Shown here piece after piece: positions 50,079 through 58,859 of a DNA stretch of 64,000 nucleotides (the first letter of the stretch is position 1; every line of letters begins with the position of its first letter). A model generated the notes under the pieces. It made no database searches and was not told where the DNA came from. It saw only the letters and a program-made list of their open reading frames with translations. Where the stretch lies: NCBI GenBank assembly GCA_947497495.1, contig CANMGT010000001.1, positions 1 through 64,000 of the forward strand. The letters are read 5' to 3'. A program made the position numbers and the translations under genes. Origin of the DNA: an uncultured Lentibacter sp. (GTDB lineage Bacteria; Pseudomonadota; Alphaproteobacteria; Rhodobacterales; Rhodobacteraceae).

Positions 50079-50612
50079 ATGCACCTCACCCCCGCCATGC
50101 AAGGTTTTATTCTCCACTGGGGAGAAATGGGCACGAAGTGGGGCGTGAACCGCTCGGTTGCCCAGATCCACGCTCTGCTGCACATCGCACCCGAGCCGAT
50201 GACAGCAGACGATATCTGCGAAACGCTCTCTCTGGCGCGTTCCAACGTCTCAACCGCGATCAAGGAGCTGCAAGGCTGGAAGCTTGTCAAAGCCACCCGC
50301 CAGCTTGGCGACAGGCGCGACCACTTCACTGCAATTCAGGATATGTTTGACTTGGTGAACACCGTCGTCGACGGCCGCCGCGAGCGCGAATACGCACCGA
50401 CACTGGCCGCCCTGCATGACGTGGCGCAAGAGGCCAAAACTGACGGCACATCACAACATGTGCAAACCCGCCTCAACGAGACACTTCAAACCATGCAGCA
50501 GTTTGATGACTGGTATGCCGAGATCGCCCGCCTGCCACGCGGCACCCAGATGACGCTGCTCAAACTCGGCGCGAAGATCGCCCGGTTCCTTCCGAAAGGC
50601 GGGTCCGGCTAA
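50079..50612 (+). CDS. GbsR/MarR family transcription regulator
   Basis: A 177-residue winged-helix protein of the GbsR type: MQGFILHWGEMGTKWGVNRSVAQIHALLHIAPEPMTADDICETLSLARSNVSTAIKELQGWKLV, followed by RQLGDRRDHFTAIQD. GbsR relatives control osmoprotectant or membrane genes. The ATG at 50079 is used since an upstream TTG frame crosses the palindromic operator. It precedes two genes for small membrane proteins on the same strand, which are likely targets. Confidence 0.82.
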   Translation: MHLTPAMQGFILHWGEMGTKWGVNRSVAQIHALLHIAPEPMTADDICETLSLARSNVSTAIKELQGWKLVKATRQLGDRRDHFTAIQDMFDLVNTVVDGRREREYAPTLAALHDVAQEAKTDGTSQHVQTRLNETLQTMQQFDDWYAEIARLPRGTQMTLLKLGAKIARFLPKGGSG

Positions 50613-50658
50613 AGCAGGCGCTCCCTTTTTTTGCCTCTAATTTTCGGAGATTGCAGAA

Positions 50659-51066
50659 ATGATTGCAACAAGAAGAAGTCACACGCTCTGGCCAACCCAC
50701 GTCATTCACATGCCTGCCTTCTTCGGCGCGCTCATCCTCGCGCCACTTCTGGTGACAGCACTCAGCTTCTATGTTGTCATTCCGGTCTTCGCGCTGATGT
50801 TTGGCGCGCCGATCTACCTCGCACTGGGCACGCCGTTGCTGCTCTGGCAGCTATCGCGCATCCCCTGCACCTCAAGCGACTGCGCCGCAGCGGCCCTCTT
50901 GGCAAATGCTGCAGCCTGCGCCCTGGCAATGCTCTACAGCGCACTCACCCAGAATGACGATCTGGTCGGCCTCACCCTATTCTACCTGTTCTTCGGGTCA
51001 ATCTTCGCGCCGCTCTGGGGCGGCATGTTCGGCTGGCTCTACCTCAAGTTCACTCGCAACGCGTAA
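50659..51066 (+). CDS. Hypothetical four-helix membrane protein
   Basis: A 135-residue protein with four hydrophobic segments (about 18-40, 44-65, 78-98, 104-128). Cys69 and Cys74 (IPCTSSDCAAAA) lie in a short loop. No family recognised. It sits 46 bp after the GbsR-like gene and 14 bp before another membrane protein gene. Confidence 0.7.
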   Translation: MIATRRSHTLWPTHVIHMPAFFGALILAPLLVTALSFYVVIPVFALMFGAPIYLALGTPLLLWQLSRIPCTSSDCAAAALLANAAACALAMLYSALTQNDDLVGLTLFYLFFGSIFAPLWGGMFGWLYLKFTRNA

Positions 51067-51080
51067 GAAAGGAACACGCT

Positions 51081-51464
51081 ATGCTTCCCACAATGCTTCC
51101 CTATGCTCTGACATATCTCATCGCCGGCCTGATAACCGTCGCCTTGCTCAGCTTTATGATCCTCAAGATCGGCGCGCTGATGTCAGAATGCCCGCAAGGC
51201 GAGGCTGACAACACCCCGGCCGCCCGCACCGCCGCGATCACGATCGCAACAGGCTTTGCCGCCATCGGCTCGGGCGGGGTGCTCCTGATCGGCGCGGTCT
51301 TGCCACTGCTGGCCGACATGCCCGAACTCGGCGTTGCCATAGGCCTTGGCTTTGCTGCTCTCTGCCTCGGACTCGGCTTCACACAAGCCGCCACAACCCT
51401 GCGCACTGTCCTGAGCCCGCCGGCGCCCGAAACCCCAGCCCTCAAGCCGAACGCCACGGCCTAG
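51081..51464 (+). CDS. Hypothetical membrane protein
   Basis: A 127-residue protein with three predicted helices (about 5-28, 50-75, 80-105) and a Pro/Ala-rich tail. GAAAGGA precedes the ATG. Function unknown; probably expressed with the gene just upstream. Confidence 0.7.
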   Translation: MLPTMLPYALTYLIAGLITVALLSFMILKIGALMSECPQGEADNTPAARTAAITIATGFAAIGSGGVLLIGAVLPLLADMPELGVAIGLGFAALCLGLGFTQAATTLRTVLSPPAPETPALKPNATA

Positions 51465-51521
51465 GGGGCACTCCCGCCCACGTCGATTTGCACTAAAAAT
51501 GCAAACGCCGCAGTTGGGCCC

Positions 51522-51542
51522 AGCCAAGGCGCAAAACCTCAT
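51522..51542. repeat. 21-bp repeat, copy 2
   Basis: Identical to 122-142. On the minus strand it lies inside a short open frame ending ...DPDEVLRLGWAQLRRLHF (51493 up to about 51600, GTG start possible, no clear ribosome site). I do not call that frame a gene because part of it is the repeat. The 283-bp gap 51465-51747 also holds the 46-bp element listed next. Confidence 0.6.
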
Positions 51543-51650
51543 CTGGGTCTTGGCCGTGCCAAGGCCTAACACCTTCCCGGAGCACGAAGCTGTAAGCTCT
51601 CACCGTGCGCTGCGTTAAGTTAATTTCGGTTAAGACTTTTGCGCGAAAAC

Positions 51651-51696
51651 GTATGCACGCGTTCTGCACGCATAGCTGCACGGAGAGCAGCATACC
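51651..51696. repeat. 46-bp TGCA-array element, copy A
   Basis: This 46-bp block matches the reverse complement of 60320-60365 at 40 of 46 positions, including an identical 20-mer (51651-51670). It has TGCA cores starting at 51654, 51665 and 51677 and a fourth, degenerate one at 51689, i.e. every 11-12 bp. The ends are GTATGC and GCATAC. GGTTAA-N10-TTAACC lies at 51716-51737 and TTAA motifs at 51614-51637. Confidence 0.7.
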
Positions 51697-51747
51697 TCAG
51701 GCACAATCGTTTCACGGTTAACGATCTCGTATTAACCACACCGAACG

Positions 51748-53118
51748 CTAGTAGGAATACTCCGCATAAATACGGCTCAAGTCGCCTTCCCAATCGGTTT
51801 CATAGCGGCGAAGAAGCTCGTCTGCAGGCACTTCTCCGCTGTCCAAAGACTCCTTCAAAGCACTCAAGAAATGCGTCTCGTCAGGGATCATCCCGCCAGC
51901 CCCGGCTTGCCCTCGCGCCTTCAGGCCAACTTCCGAAATCGACACGATTTCGCGCGCCAGATCATGCATCTTGATACCGTTCACTTCGGCTTGTAAACCC
52001 TGCTCGCTCGCGGCCACCCGCAGCGCTTCACGGGTCTCTGCATCCCAGCTTTTGGCCACGTCCCATGCCGCATCAAGCGCGCCTTGGTCATACATCAAAC
52101 CAACCCAGAACGCCGGCAGCGCACAAAGCCTGCGCCACGGCCCGCCATCGGCGCCGCGCATCTCCATATACTGCTTGATCCGCGCCTCAGGGAAGAGCGT
52201 CGTCAAGTGATCTGCCCAGTCAGACAGCGTCGGCGTCTCGCCTGGCAAAGCGGGCAGTTCGCCTTTCAAGAAGTCACGGAAAGACTGGCCTAAGGCGTTG
52301 ATATACTTACCGTCTCTATAGACAAAATACATAGGCGTATCGAGCGCGTACTCAACCCAACGCTCAAAGCCAAAACCCTCTTCAAACACAAACGGCACCA
52401 TGCCTGTTCGGGCATCATCCAAGTCACGCCACACGCGGCTGCGCCAGCTTTTGTGGCCGTTCGGCTTTCCTTCAAGGAAGGGTGAGTTGGCAAATAGGGC
52501 CGTCGCCACGGGCTGCAAGGCAATCGCTGTGCGCAGCTTCAACGCCATGTCGGCCTCAGAGGCAAAATCAAGGTTCACTTGAACTGTGCAAGTGCGGCGC
52601 ATCATGGTGCGGCCCATTGTGCCGACCTCCTGCATGTAGCTGTCCATCAGCTTATAGCGGCCTTTGGGCATCAGCGGCATCTGCTCATGCGTCCAGATAG
52701 GCGCAGCGCCAAGCCCGATAAAGCCAACGCCAACCTTGTCGGCGATGTCTTTCACTTCCTTGAGATGAACATTCACCTCGTCGCAAGTCTGGTGGATGTT
52801 CTCAAGCGGCGCACCTGACAACTCAAGCTGACCACCCGGCTCAAGGCTCACATTGGCGCCGTCTTTCTCAAGGCCAACAAGGTTTTCGCCTTCTTTTACA
52901 GGGCTCCAACCGTGTTTTTGCTGCAAGCCTTCCAGCACCGCCAGCACGGAACGCTCACCCGCGTAAGGAATTGGTAACAGCGTATCTTTACAGTATCCAA
53001 ACTTCTCGTGTTCGGTGCCAATGCGCCATTGTTCGCGGGGTTTACAGCCCTTGGCCATATATTCCGCCAGTTGCGAATGATGTTCGATCGGGCCACCGCC
53101 GGATTGAGGAATAGACAT
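51748..53118 (-). CDS. gshA: Glutamate--cysteine ligase (plant/alphaproteobacterial type)
   Basis: Makes gamma-glutamylcysteine, the first step of glutathione synthesis. The 456-residue GCS2-family protein shows WRIGTEHEKFGY, VSLEPGGQLELSGAPLENIHQTCDEV, TCTVQVNLDFASEADM and LDDARTGMVPFVFEEGFGFERWVEYAL. The length fits the plant-like class. It is on the minus strand with two hypothetical genes well separated upstream. Confidence 0.94.
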   Translation of the reverse strand: MSIPQSGGGPIEHHSQLAEYMAKGCKPREQWRIGTEHEKFGYCKDTLLPIPYAGERSVLAVLEGLQQKHGWSPVKEGENLVGLEKDGANVSLEPGGQLELSGAPLENIHQTCDEVNVHLKEVKDIADKVGVGFIGLGAAPIWTHEQMPLMPKGRYKLMDSYMQEVGTMGRTMMRRTCTVQVNLDFASEADMALKLRTAIALQPVATALFANSPFLEGKPNGHKSWRSRVWRDLDDARTGMVPFVFEEGFGFERWVEYALDTPMYFVYRDGKYINALGQSFRDFLKGELPALPGETPTLSDWADHLTTLFPEARIKQYMEMRGADGGPWRRLCALPAFWVGLMYDQGALDAAWDVAKSWDAETREALRVAASEQGLQAEVNGIKMHDLAREIVSISEVGLKARGQAGAGGMIPDETHFLSALKESLDSGEVPADELLRRYETDWEGDLSRIYAEYSY

Positions 53119-53151
53119 GTTGATGCTCCGATCTGTTCGCGTTTTGGAGGT

Positions 53152-53691
53152 TTAGAAGTGATCTTTCACGCGCGCGCTGTCAATCGCAAGGTTGCTCTCG
53201 CGTTGCCAAATCACCAAGGCGTTACCCTTGGCGCGGCGCTGGGCCTGCAAAAGGCGCTCTGCGGTAAGCCCTGGCAAAGCGGCGAATGCATCAAACAATT
53301 CGGGTGCGCCTTTAGAGGAGGCTGGAATACTCAAGTCGGGGAACTGTGGCTGCCGCAGCACCCAATGTGGTTCGCGCCCACGCGCATCATACATAAGCTG
53401 CGTTAGTTCACGCACGGCAACAGCCCCGCCAGTTTCGCTGCTGTAATAAGTGATCTGCCCTTCGATCACCTCGACATACCCCGGCCCGTCTTCGCGCCCG
53501 CCAAACCAGACACGCTGCAGGAAAGTGAAGAACAATAACACAGCAGCCGCCAAAATAAGCCAGCCAAGCCAGAACAGAACACCAAAAGCTGTCAGCCCCC
53601 AGTAGAGGCCAATAAGGCCAAGCAAGCCTGCGACTATGAGCTCACGAACCCGAAAGAGCGTCGCGCGAACTTCGGGGCGCACAAAGCTCAC
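53152..53691 (-). CDS. Hypothetical two-helix membrane protein
   Basis: A 179-residue protein with two adjacent membrane helices (about 16-55, LIVAGLLGLIGLYWGLTAF and LFWLGWLILAAAVLLFFTFL). A soluble C-terminal domain (VWFGGREDGPGYVEVIEGQITYYSSETGGAVAVRELTQLMYD) follows. No characterised family recognised. Its start overlaps the rsmE stop (ATGA) and gshA begins 33 bp downstream, so rsmE, this gene and gshA may be one transcript. Confidence 0.75.
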   Translation of the reverse strand: MSFVRPEVRATLFRVRELIVAGLLGLIGLYWGLTAFGVLFWLGWLILAAAVLLFFTFLQRVWFGGREDGPGYVEVIEGQITYYSSETGGAVAVRELTQLMYDARGREPHWVLRQPQFPDLSIPASSKGAPELFDAFAALPGLTAERLLQAQRRAKGNALVIWQRESNLAIDSARVKDHF

Positions 53692-54422
53692 AGCCAGTCA
53701 CCCAAATTGATCTGCCAAAGCGTCATTGCCGCAACGGCTGCTGTGTCAGCGCGCAATATACGCGGCCCAAGACTCACAGGATGCGCGAAAGGCAGCCCAC
53801 GCAGGGCTTGTCTTTCTGCATCAGAAAACCCGCCCTCCGGCCCGATGAGAATGGCCCAAGGGGCGGCGCCTGCAGCGCTCAAAGCGTCAGTCGCGCAAGC
53901 CTCGCCAGTGAGCGTTTCATCACAAAACATCAGTTTTCTGCCTTCAGGCCAATCGCTCAAAACGCGAGGTAACTTCGCCAACTCGGCAACCTCCGGAACA
54001 AAGGTCCCCCCGCATTGTTCAGCCGCCTCAACGGCATGGGCTTGCAATCGATCTTGGCGAATGCGGTCAGCGTTGGTGAAATCTGTCTGTACAGGCACGA
54101 TCCGCGAGACCCCCATCTCCGCTGCCTTTTCAACGATAAAGTCGGTTCGTGCCTTCTTGATCGGGGCAAACAACAGCCACAGATCAGGCGGGTTTTGCTG
54201 TGGGCCACGCTGGCTTATCAGATAAAGCTCGCCGTTGCGCTTGTTGGCCTTACTGACCTCAGCCAGCCACTCGCCGTCAGCGCCGTTAAACACAGCAATA
54301 CGTGCGCCCAAAGGCTGGCGCATCACCGCAAAAAGGTAGTGCGACTGGTCTTTGTTGAGCGCAAGCCGTTGCCCCGCCCCCAATGGGTGCTCTACATAGA
54401 GCCTGATCTTCACATCTGTCAT
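53688..54422 (-). CDS. rsmE: 16S rRNA m3U1498 methyltransferase
   Basis: Methylates U1498 of 16S rRNA. The 244-residue SPOUT-fold protein has an N-terminal PUA-like part (RLYVEHPLGAGQRLALNKDQSHYLFAVMR) and the knot region LLFAPIKKARTDFIVEKAAEMGVSRIVPVQTDF, LIGPEGGFSDAE and LGPRILRADTAAVAAM. The start MTDVKIRL at 54422 is chosen; it is 11 bp from the divergent ubiA start. Confidence 0.93.
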   Translation of the reverse strand: MTDVKIRLYVEHPLGAGQRLALNKDQSHYLFAVMRQPLGARIAVFNGADGEWLAEVSKANKRNGELYLISQRGPQQNPPDLWLLFAPIKKARTDFIVEKAAEMGVSRIVPVQTDFTNADRIRQDRLQAHAVEAAEQCGGTFVPEVAELAKLPRVLSDWPEGRKLMFCDETLTGEACATDALSAAGAAPWAILIGPEGGFSDAERQALRGLPFAHPVSLGPRILRADTAAVAAMTLWQINLGDWL

Positions 54423-54433
54423 GGGCAAAACAT

Positions 54434-55405
54434 ATGAGCAGTGAGCCAAATAAACCAGAGCCAACAGGACAAGTTTCAGATGCCGTCAAAGGCAACTGGG
54501 TCGACACGCTGGCGCCGGCTTGGACACGGCCCTACTGGCGCCTCTCGCGCGCCGATCGCCCGATCGGAACATGGCTACTGCTGATCCCCTGCTGGTGGGG
54601 GCTTGTGCTGGCGATGCTGCATGACAGGCAGGCAAGCTGGCACGATCTCTGGATCTTTATCGGCTGCGCTGCTGGCGCGTTTCTCATGCGCGGTGCGGGC
54701 TGCACCTGGAACGATTTCACAGACCGCGACATTGACGGTAAAGTCGAGCGCACCCGCTCAAGGCCGATCCCGTCAGGGGCCGTGACAGCCAAGCAAGCGC
54801 TTGTCTGGATGGTTGCGCAAGCCCTTATTTCTCTTTGTATATTGCTCACATTCAACACTGCCGCGATCCTGCTGGGGGTGCTCTCACTGCTACCAGTCGC
54901 TATCTACCCGTTTGCCAAGCGCTTCACATGGTGGCCGCAAGTCTTCCTCGGGCTGGCCTTCAACTGGGGGGCGCTTCTGGCGTGGACAGCCCACACCGGC
55001 AGCCTGCAAGCCCCTGCGCTTTACCTCTATGCAGCGGGCATCGCTTGGACACTGTTTTACGACACGATCTATGCACACCAAGACACGGAAGACGACGCTC
55101 TGATTGGTGTCAAGTCAACCGCGCGGCTGTTTGGAGCTCAAACCCCGAAGTGGCTAAGCCGGTTTCTGGCCGCGACCGTCACTTTGCTCGGCATCGCAAC
55201 GATCGCCGCTTTGCTCAACCCGCTGAACGGCCCGATAGCCCTGCTCATCGCCCTCGCAGGCACAATGGCCATGGGTTGGCACCTGATGTGGCAAATTCGC
55301 ATGTTTGACGACGAAAACTCGCCCCGTTTGATCATGCTTTTCCGCTCAAATCGCGATGCTGGCTTGATCCCCTTGCTGTTTTTCGCCGTTGCGCTGTTAG
55401 TTTGA
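54434..55405 (+). CDS. ubiA: 4-hydroxybenzoate polyprenyltransferase
   Basis: Attaches the polyprenyl chain to 4-hydroxybenzoate in ubiquinone synthesis, in the inner membrane. The 323-residue protein has eight or nine helices and both Asp-rich motifs: GCTWNDFTDRDIDGKVERTRSRP (NDxxDxxxD) and YDTIYAHQDTEDD. Typical of UbiA, with a short hydrophilic N-terminus. Confidence 0.94.
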   Translation: MSSEPNKPEPTGQVSDAVKGNWVDTLAPAWTRPYWRLSRADRPIGTWLLLIPCWWGLVLAMLHDRQASWHDLWIFIGCAAGAFLMRGAGCTWNDFTDRDIDGKVERTRSRPIPSGAVTAKQALVWMVAQALISLCILLTFNTAAILLGVLSLLPVAIYPFAKRFTWWPQVFLGLAFNWGALLAWTAHTGSLQAPALYLYAAGIAWTLFYDTIYAHQDTEDDALIGVKSTARLFGAQTPKWLSRFLAATVTLLGIATIAALLNPLNGPIALLIALAGTMAMGWHLMWQIRMFDDENSPRLIMLFRSNRDAGLIPLLFFAVALLV

Positions 55406-55476
55406 TTGTATCCGCCGTTCACAGGCCTTACTAGAATGATCACAAAACCGCTTTAAGCCCGCTTTAAGAAAGTCTC

Positions 55477-57393
55477 ATGCGCGTATCTTCTCTCCTTATT
55501 CTTGCAGTTACCTTCGTCTCGGCGGCTGTCTTGTCTTTAGTAGCCGCGCAATTCACGGTGACGCTGGTTGAAGAAACGTCGGAATACGGTGTTCGGGAAG
55601 CCCTTGACGAAAACAAACTGACTTGGGCTGAAGTCTATGCGGACGGCTTGCAAGTTTTCCTGACGGGCACTGCCCCGTCTGAAGCGCAACGTTTTCTCGC
55701 AATCAGCACCGCCGGCAAAGTGGTTGATGCCGCGCGGGTGATCGACGACATGGAGATCAAAGCGCTCGCAGACCTTGCCCCGCCGCGCTTCTCACTTGAA
55801 ATCCTGCGCAACGAGCGCGACATCTCACTGATCGGCCTGATCCCCGCCCAAACCGACAGAGACGCTTTCCTTGAGCGTATCGGCGAACTGGCCGACAACA
55901 GCAATGTTGCCGAACTGCTGGAAAGCGCCGACTACCCTGTGCCAGAAGGCTGGGAAGACGCAGTTGATTTCGGACTTGAAGCCCTTGAAACTTTGCCGCG
56001 CTCAAAAGTTTCGATTGATGCAAACCGCGTCGCGATCACGGCCATGGCAGACAGCGAATCCAAACAGAAAAGCGCCGAGACGCGGCTGACCAAACGCGCC
56101 CCTGACGGGCTCAAAGTCACGTTTGATATTTCCGCCCCCCGCCCAGTCATCACGCCCTTCGCCCTGCGCTTCATCCAAGATGAAGACGGCAGCCGCTTTG
56201 ACAGCTGTTCAGCGGACACCGAAGTGGCGCGCGCGCGCATTCTGACGGCAGCCGCAAACGCCGGCCTTGAGGGCAATGGCGACTGCAAGATAGGCCTCGG
56301 CGTGCCCTCTCCCAGCTGGGGCGATGCTGCGACCAAATCTATCGACGCTATCAACGCGCTTGGTGGCGGCAACGTGACATTCGCGGATGCCGACATCACG
56401 CTTGTTGCTCTGGAAAGCACTGATCAGCGCGCGTTTGACCGCATCATTGGCGAGCTAGAGAATGCCCTTCCCGAAGTCTTCACGCTTCATGCGGTTTTGC
56501 CCGAAACTGTTGAAAGTGGCGAAGGCCCCGCCGAATTTGTCGCCACACTCAGCCCCGAAGGCCTTGTACAACTGCGTGGTCGCATGAATGACGACGCCCT
56601 CAGCGTCACAGCCGTCAGTTTCGCAACCGCCCGTTTTGGAAGCACCGCTGTCACCAACTCGGCCCGCACCGACGAAACCCTCCCGCGCGACTGGCCTCTG
56701 CGTGTTCTCACGGGGCTTGAAGCGCTTTCGCTTCTTTCAAACGGATCCGTGACCGCCACAAGTGAGTTGATTGCGATCAACGGAAACACCGGAGATCCTG
56801 CTGCAAAAGAGAAGATCACCGCGCTGTTTTCGGAAAAGCTGGGCGACGCTGCGCGCTTTTCGATCAACGTTAACTACCTTAAAAAACTTGATCCGGTCTT
56901 GGGCTTGCCAACGCCCGACGAGTGCGAAGCGCAGGTCGCCGATATCCTGGCGGCCAACAAGATCAGCTTTGAACCAGGCAGTGGGACAATCGCAGCTGGC
57001 GGCCAAGGCACCTTGGACGAAATTGCGGCTGTCTTGAAAAAATGCGGTGACTTGCGCATGGAAATCGCCGGCCACACCGACAGCCAAGGCCGCGAAGAAA
57101 TGAACCAGAACCTCTCGAAAGAGCGCGCTCAGGCCGTTCTGAACGCGCTGCGAGACCGACGCGTTTTGACGATGGGCTTCACAGCCGTCGGCTACGGCGA
57201 AGTCTCCCCGATCGCCAGCAACGACACCGAGGAAGGGCGCGAAGAAAACCGCCGCATCGAGTTTAAGCTGGTGCGCCCCGAACCTATCAAAGACACAACA
57301 ACGACCCTTGAAAGTAATGAGCAAGATGGGGCAGTAACCGAGGAAGACGCCGAAGGCGCGCCGAGCGAGGACACGACTAATGACCAGAACTGA
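55477..57393 (+). CDS. OmpA-like protein with BON-type domains
   Basis: A 638-residue envelope protein. An N-terminal signal or anchor helix (about 4-27) is followed by repeated BON-like units (GLQVFLTGTAPSEAQRFLAIS, IDANRVAITAMADSESKQKSAETRL, EGLVQLRGRMNDDALSVTAVSFA). A C-terminal OmpA domain follows (about 500-610: FEPGSGTIAAGGQGTLDEIA, MEIAGHTDSQGREEMNQNLSKERAQAV, TAVGYGEVSPIASN) and binds peptidoglycan. Acidic tail. The layout resembles ArfA/Rv0899. Overlaps its partner by 14 bp. Confidence 0.85.
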   Translation: MRVSSLLILAVTFVSAAVLSLVAAQFTVTLVEETSEYGVREALDENKLTWAEVYADGLQVFLTGTAPSEAQRFLAISTAGKVVDAARVIDDMEIKALADLAPPRFSLEILRNERDISLIGLIPAQTDRDAFLERIGELADNSNVAELLESADYPVPEGWEDAVDFGLEALETLPRSKVSIDANRVAITAMADSESKQKSAETRLTKRAPDGLKVTFDISAPRPVITPFALRFIQDEDGSRFDSCSADTEVARARILTAAANAGLEGNGDCKIGLGVPSPSWGDAATKSIDAINALGGGNVTFADADITLVALESTDQRAFDRIIGELENALPEVFTLHAVLPETVESGEGPAEFVATLSPEGLVQLRGRMNDDALSVTAVSFATARFGSTAVTNSARTDETLPRDWPLRVLTGLEALSLLSNGSVTATSELIAINGNTGDPAAKEKITALFSEKLGDAARFSINVNYLKKLDPVLGLPTPDECEAQVADILAANKISFEPGSGTIAAGGQGTLDEIAAVLKKCGDLRMEIAGHTDSQGREEMNQNLSKERAQAVLNALRDRRVLTMGFTAVGYGEVSPIASNDTEEGREENRRIEFKLVRPEPIKDTTTTLESNEQDGAVTEEDAEGAPSEDTTNDQN

Positions 57394-57715
57394 GTTCATC
57401 ATTGCAACAGCGGTTATCCTGTTTATCGCCTTTTGCATGGGTTGGTTTGTAAACTGGCTCGTTCACCGCTTTACCCGTGTGTCGCGCGGCGACATGGAAG
57501 AGCTTGAGAAAATGGCTCAAGAGCTCCATGAAGCCGAGGAAACCCGCGATCAGGCGATCACCTACTTGCAGCAGCGCGAGGCCGAGCTGACCAATCAGCT
57601 CAGCCAGACAGAGGCCGAGCTTTCAGCCGCCATGGACGGCCTGCGCGATGCGCGCCACGAAGCTGAAGAGATGCGCGCTTATGTCGAACAGGTCAGCCAG
57701 AGCAACCGGACGTAA
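57380..57715 (+). CDS. Membrane-anchored coiled-coil protein
   Basis: A 111-residue protein: one N-terminal helix (about 6-28) followed by a long coiled coil rich in Glu/Gln/Ala (MEELEKMAQELHEAEETRDQA, then QREAELTNQLSQTEAELSAAM). It starts inside the end of the OmpA-like gene and so is likely its partner. Its last 23 bp overlap the convergent YcaQ-family gene. Confidence 0.75.
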   Translation: MTRTEFIIATAVILFIAFCMGWFVNWLVHRFTRVSRGDMEELEKMAQELHEAEETRDQAITYLQQREAELTNQLSQTEAELSAAMDGLRDARHEAEEMRAYVEQVSQSNRT

Positions 57716-58859
57716 ACGCCAGACCGCTGAAGCGCGCAAATCGGCCTAATTCACTTTCCAGTTTGGCCTGCCTGCCAGCGGGCCACGCCACGCCAGCTTC
57801 GGGCCACAACTGTTTTAGCGTTAGTACGCCAGCAGCGCGATTGGCCTTCAAAGACACGCGTCCAACAAGGCGTTTGCCCTCAAGGATCGGGTAAACATAG
57901 TAGCCATATTGGCGCTTCGCAGCGGGCACGAATATCTCGTTGCGGTAGGTGAAACCAAACAGTTGCTCGGTGCGTTTGCGATCGCGAAACGCCGGGTCAA
58001 ACGGGTTGATAACCCGAAGCCGCGCGGTTGCCTCTGGCACAGCCTCGACGCGCGCCTCAATGTCAGACAAGGCCCAACTCGCGACCTTTGTTCCCTGCGC
58101 GGTTTCAACGTCAACCTCGACCAGACCTGTCTTGTTCTGCGCAAGCCACGCCCGGACTTCGGCGTTGCTGCAGGCGTCCCAAAACCGCTGGATCTCTCCG
58201 GCTGTGGCAAAGCCCAGACGGCCAAGCGCAGAACGGCACAGCCAGTCGATTTGCGCATCATGGCTCAGTGCCTGCCGCCAAAGATCGGCGGGAAAGACCC
58301 GCTCAGAGATGTCGTAAAACTTCACGAACTTCTCACGGTGGCATGTGGCCAACTCGCCCGCATACCACATGTAATCCAGTCCGAGTTTGTGGGCTGGCCT
58401 GTGCCACATCTCTGTGGGCTTTGGCCCTTCGCTGTCAAAATCGCTGGTGCAAAGCGCGCCTTCCCGCGCAATGCGTGCCTTGATCTCGGCACGCCCTTTG
58501 ACGTCAGGCATGCGCTTGAACCAACCCGCCTTGGAAATCCTGTCTGAGGTGCGCTGAAACTGGCGCCGCCACATTGGCAGAAATTCCATCGGGATAAGGC
58601 TGGCATCATGGGTGAAATGCTCAAACACAGCTCTGTTTTCAAGCAGATTATCCAGCCCGCCAACACGGTAATTCTGGTTACGCGACCAGATAATATGGTC
58701 GTGCGCGCGCTCGATATGGCGGATGGAATCAAGCTGCACGAAGCCCAAGTCCGTCACGATTTGCGCCAGATCAAGCTGGCCTGTCGGGGTTTGGGACAGC
58801 CCGTGGCTCTGCAGCCAAAGCAGCCGCGCAACGCGGTTGGAAAGCCTAAGGCGGCTCAT
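57693..58859 (-). CDS. YcaQ-family winged-helix protein (DNA crosslink glycosylase-like)
   Basis: A 388-residue member of the YcaQ/AlkX family (COG3214), whose E. coli member unhooks interstrand DNA crosslinks. It has LGFVQLDSIRHIERAHDHIIWSRNQNY, FEHFTHDASLIPMEFLPMWRR, and VINPFDPAFRDRKRTEQLFGFTYRNEIFVPAAKRQYGYYVYPIL. The catalytic QxD/QxQ pattern is represented by VQLDS near residue 37. The start overlaps the moaE stop (ATGA). Confidence 0.88.
   Translation of the reverse strand: MSRLRLSNRVARLLWLQSHGLSQTPTGQLDLAQIVTDLGFVQLDSIRHIERAHDHIIWSRNQNYRVGGLDNLLENRAVFEHFTHDASLIPMEFLPMWRRQFQRTSDRISKAGWFKRMPDVKGRAEIKARIAREGALCTSDFDSEGPKPTEMWHRPAHKLGLDYMWYAGELATCHREKFVKFYDISERVFPADLWRQALSHDAQIDWLCRSALGRLGFATAGEIQRFWDACSNAEVRAWLAQNKTGLVEVDVETAQGTKVASWALSDIEARVEAVPEATARLRVINPFDPAFRDRKRTEQLFGFTYRNEIFVPAAKRQYGYYVYPILEGKRLVGRVSLKANRAAGVLTLKQLWPEAGVAWPAGRQAKLESELGRFARFSGLAFTSGCSG

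Noticed and set aside
51493..51693. Short minus-strand frame ending DPDEVLRLGWAQLRRLHF
   Set aside because: The 5' part runs through the 46-bp element and the 3' part is the 21-bp repeat, so the open frame is probably a by-product of repeats. A shorter GTG-started peptide cannot be fully excluded.
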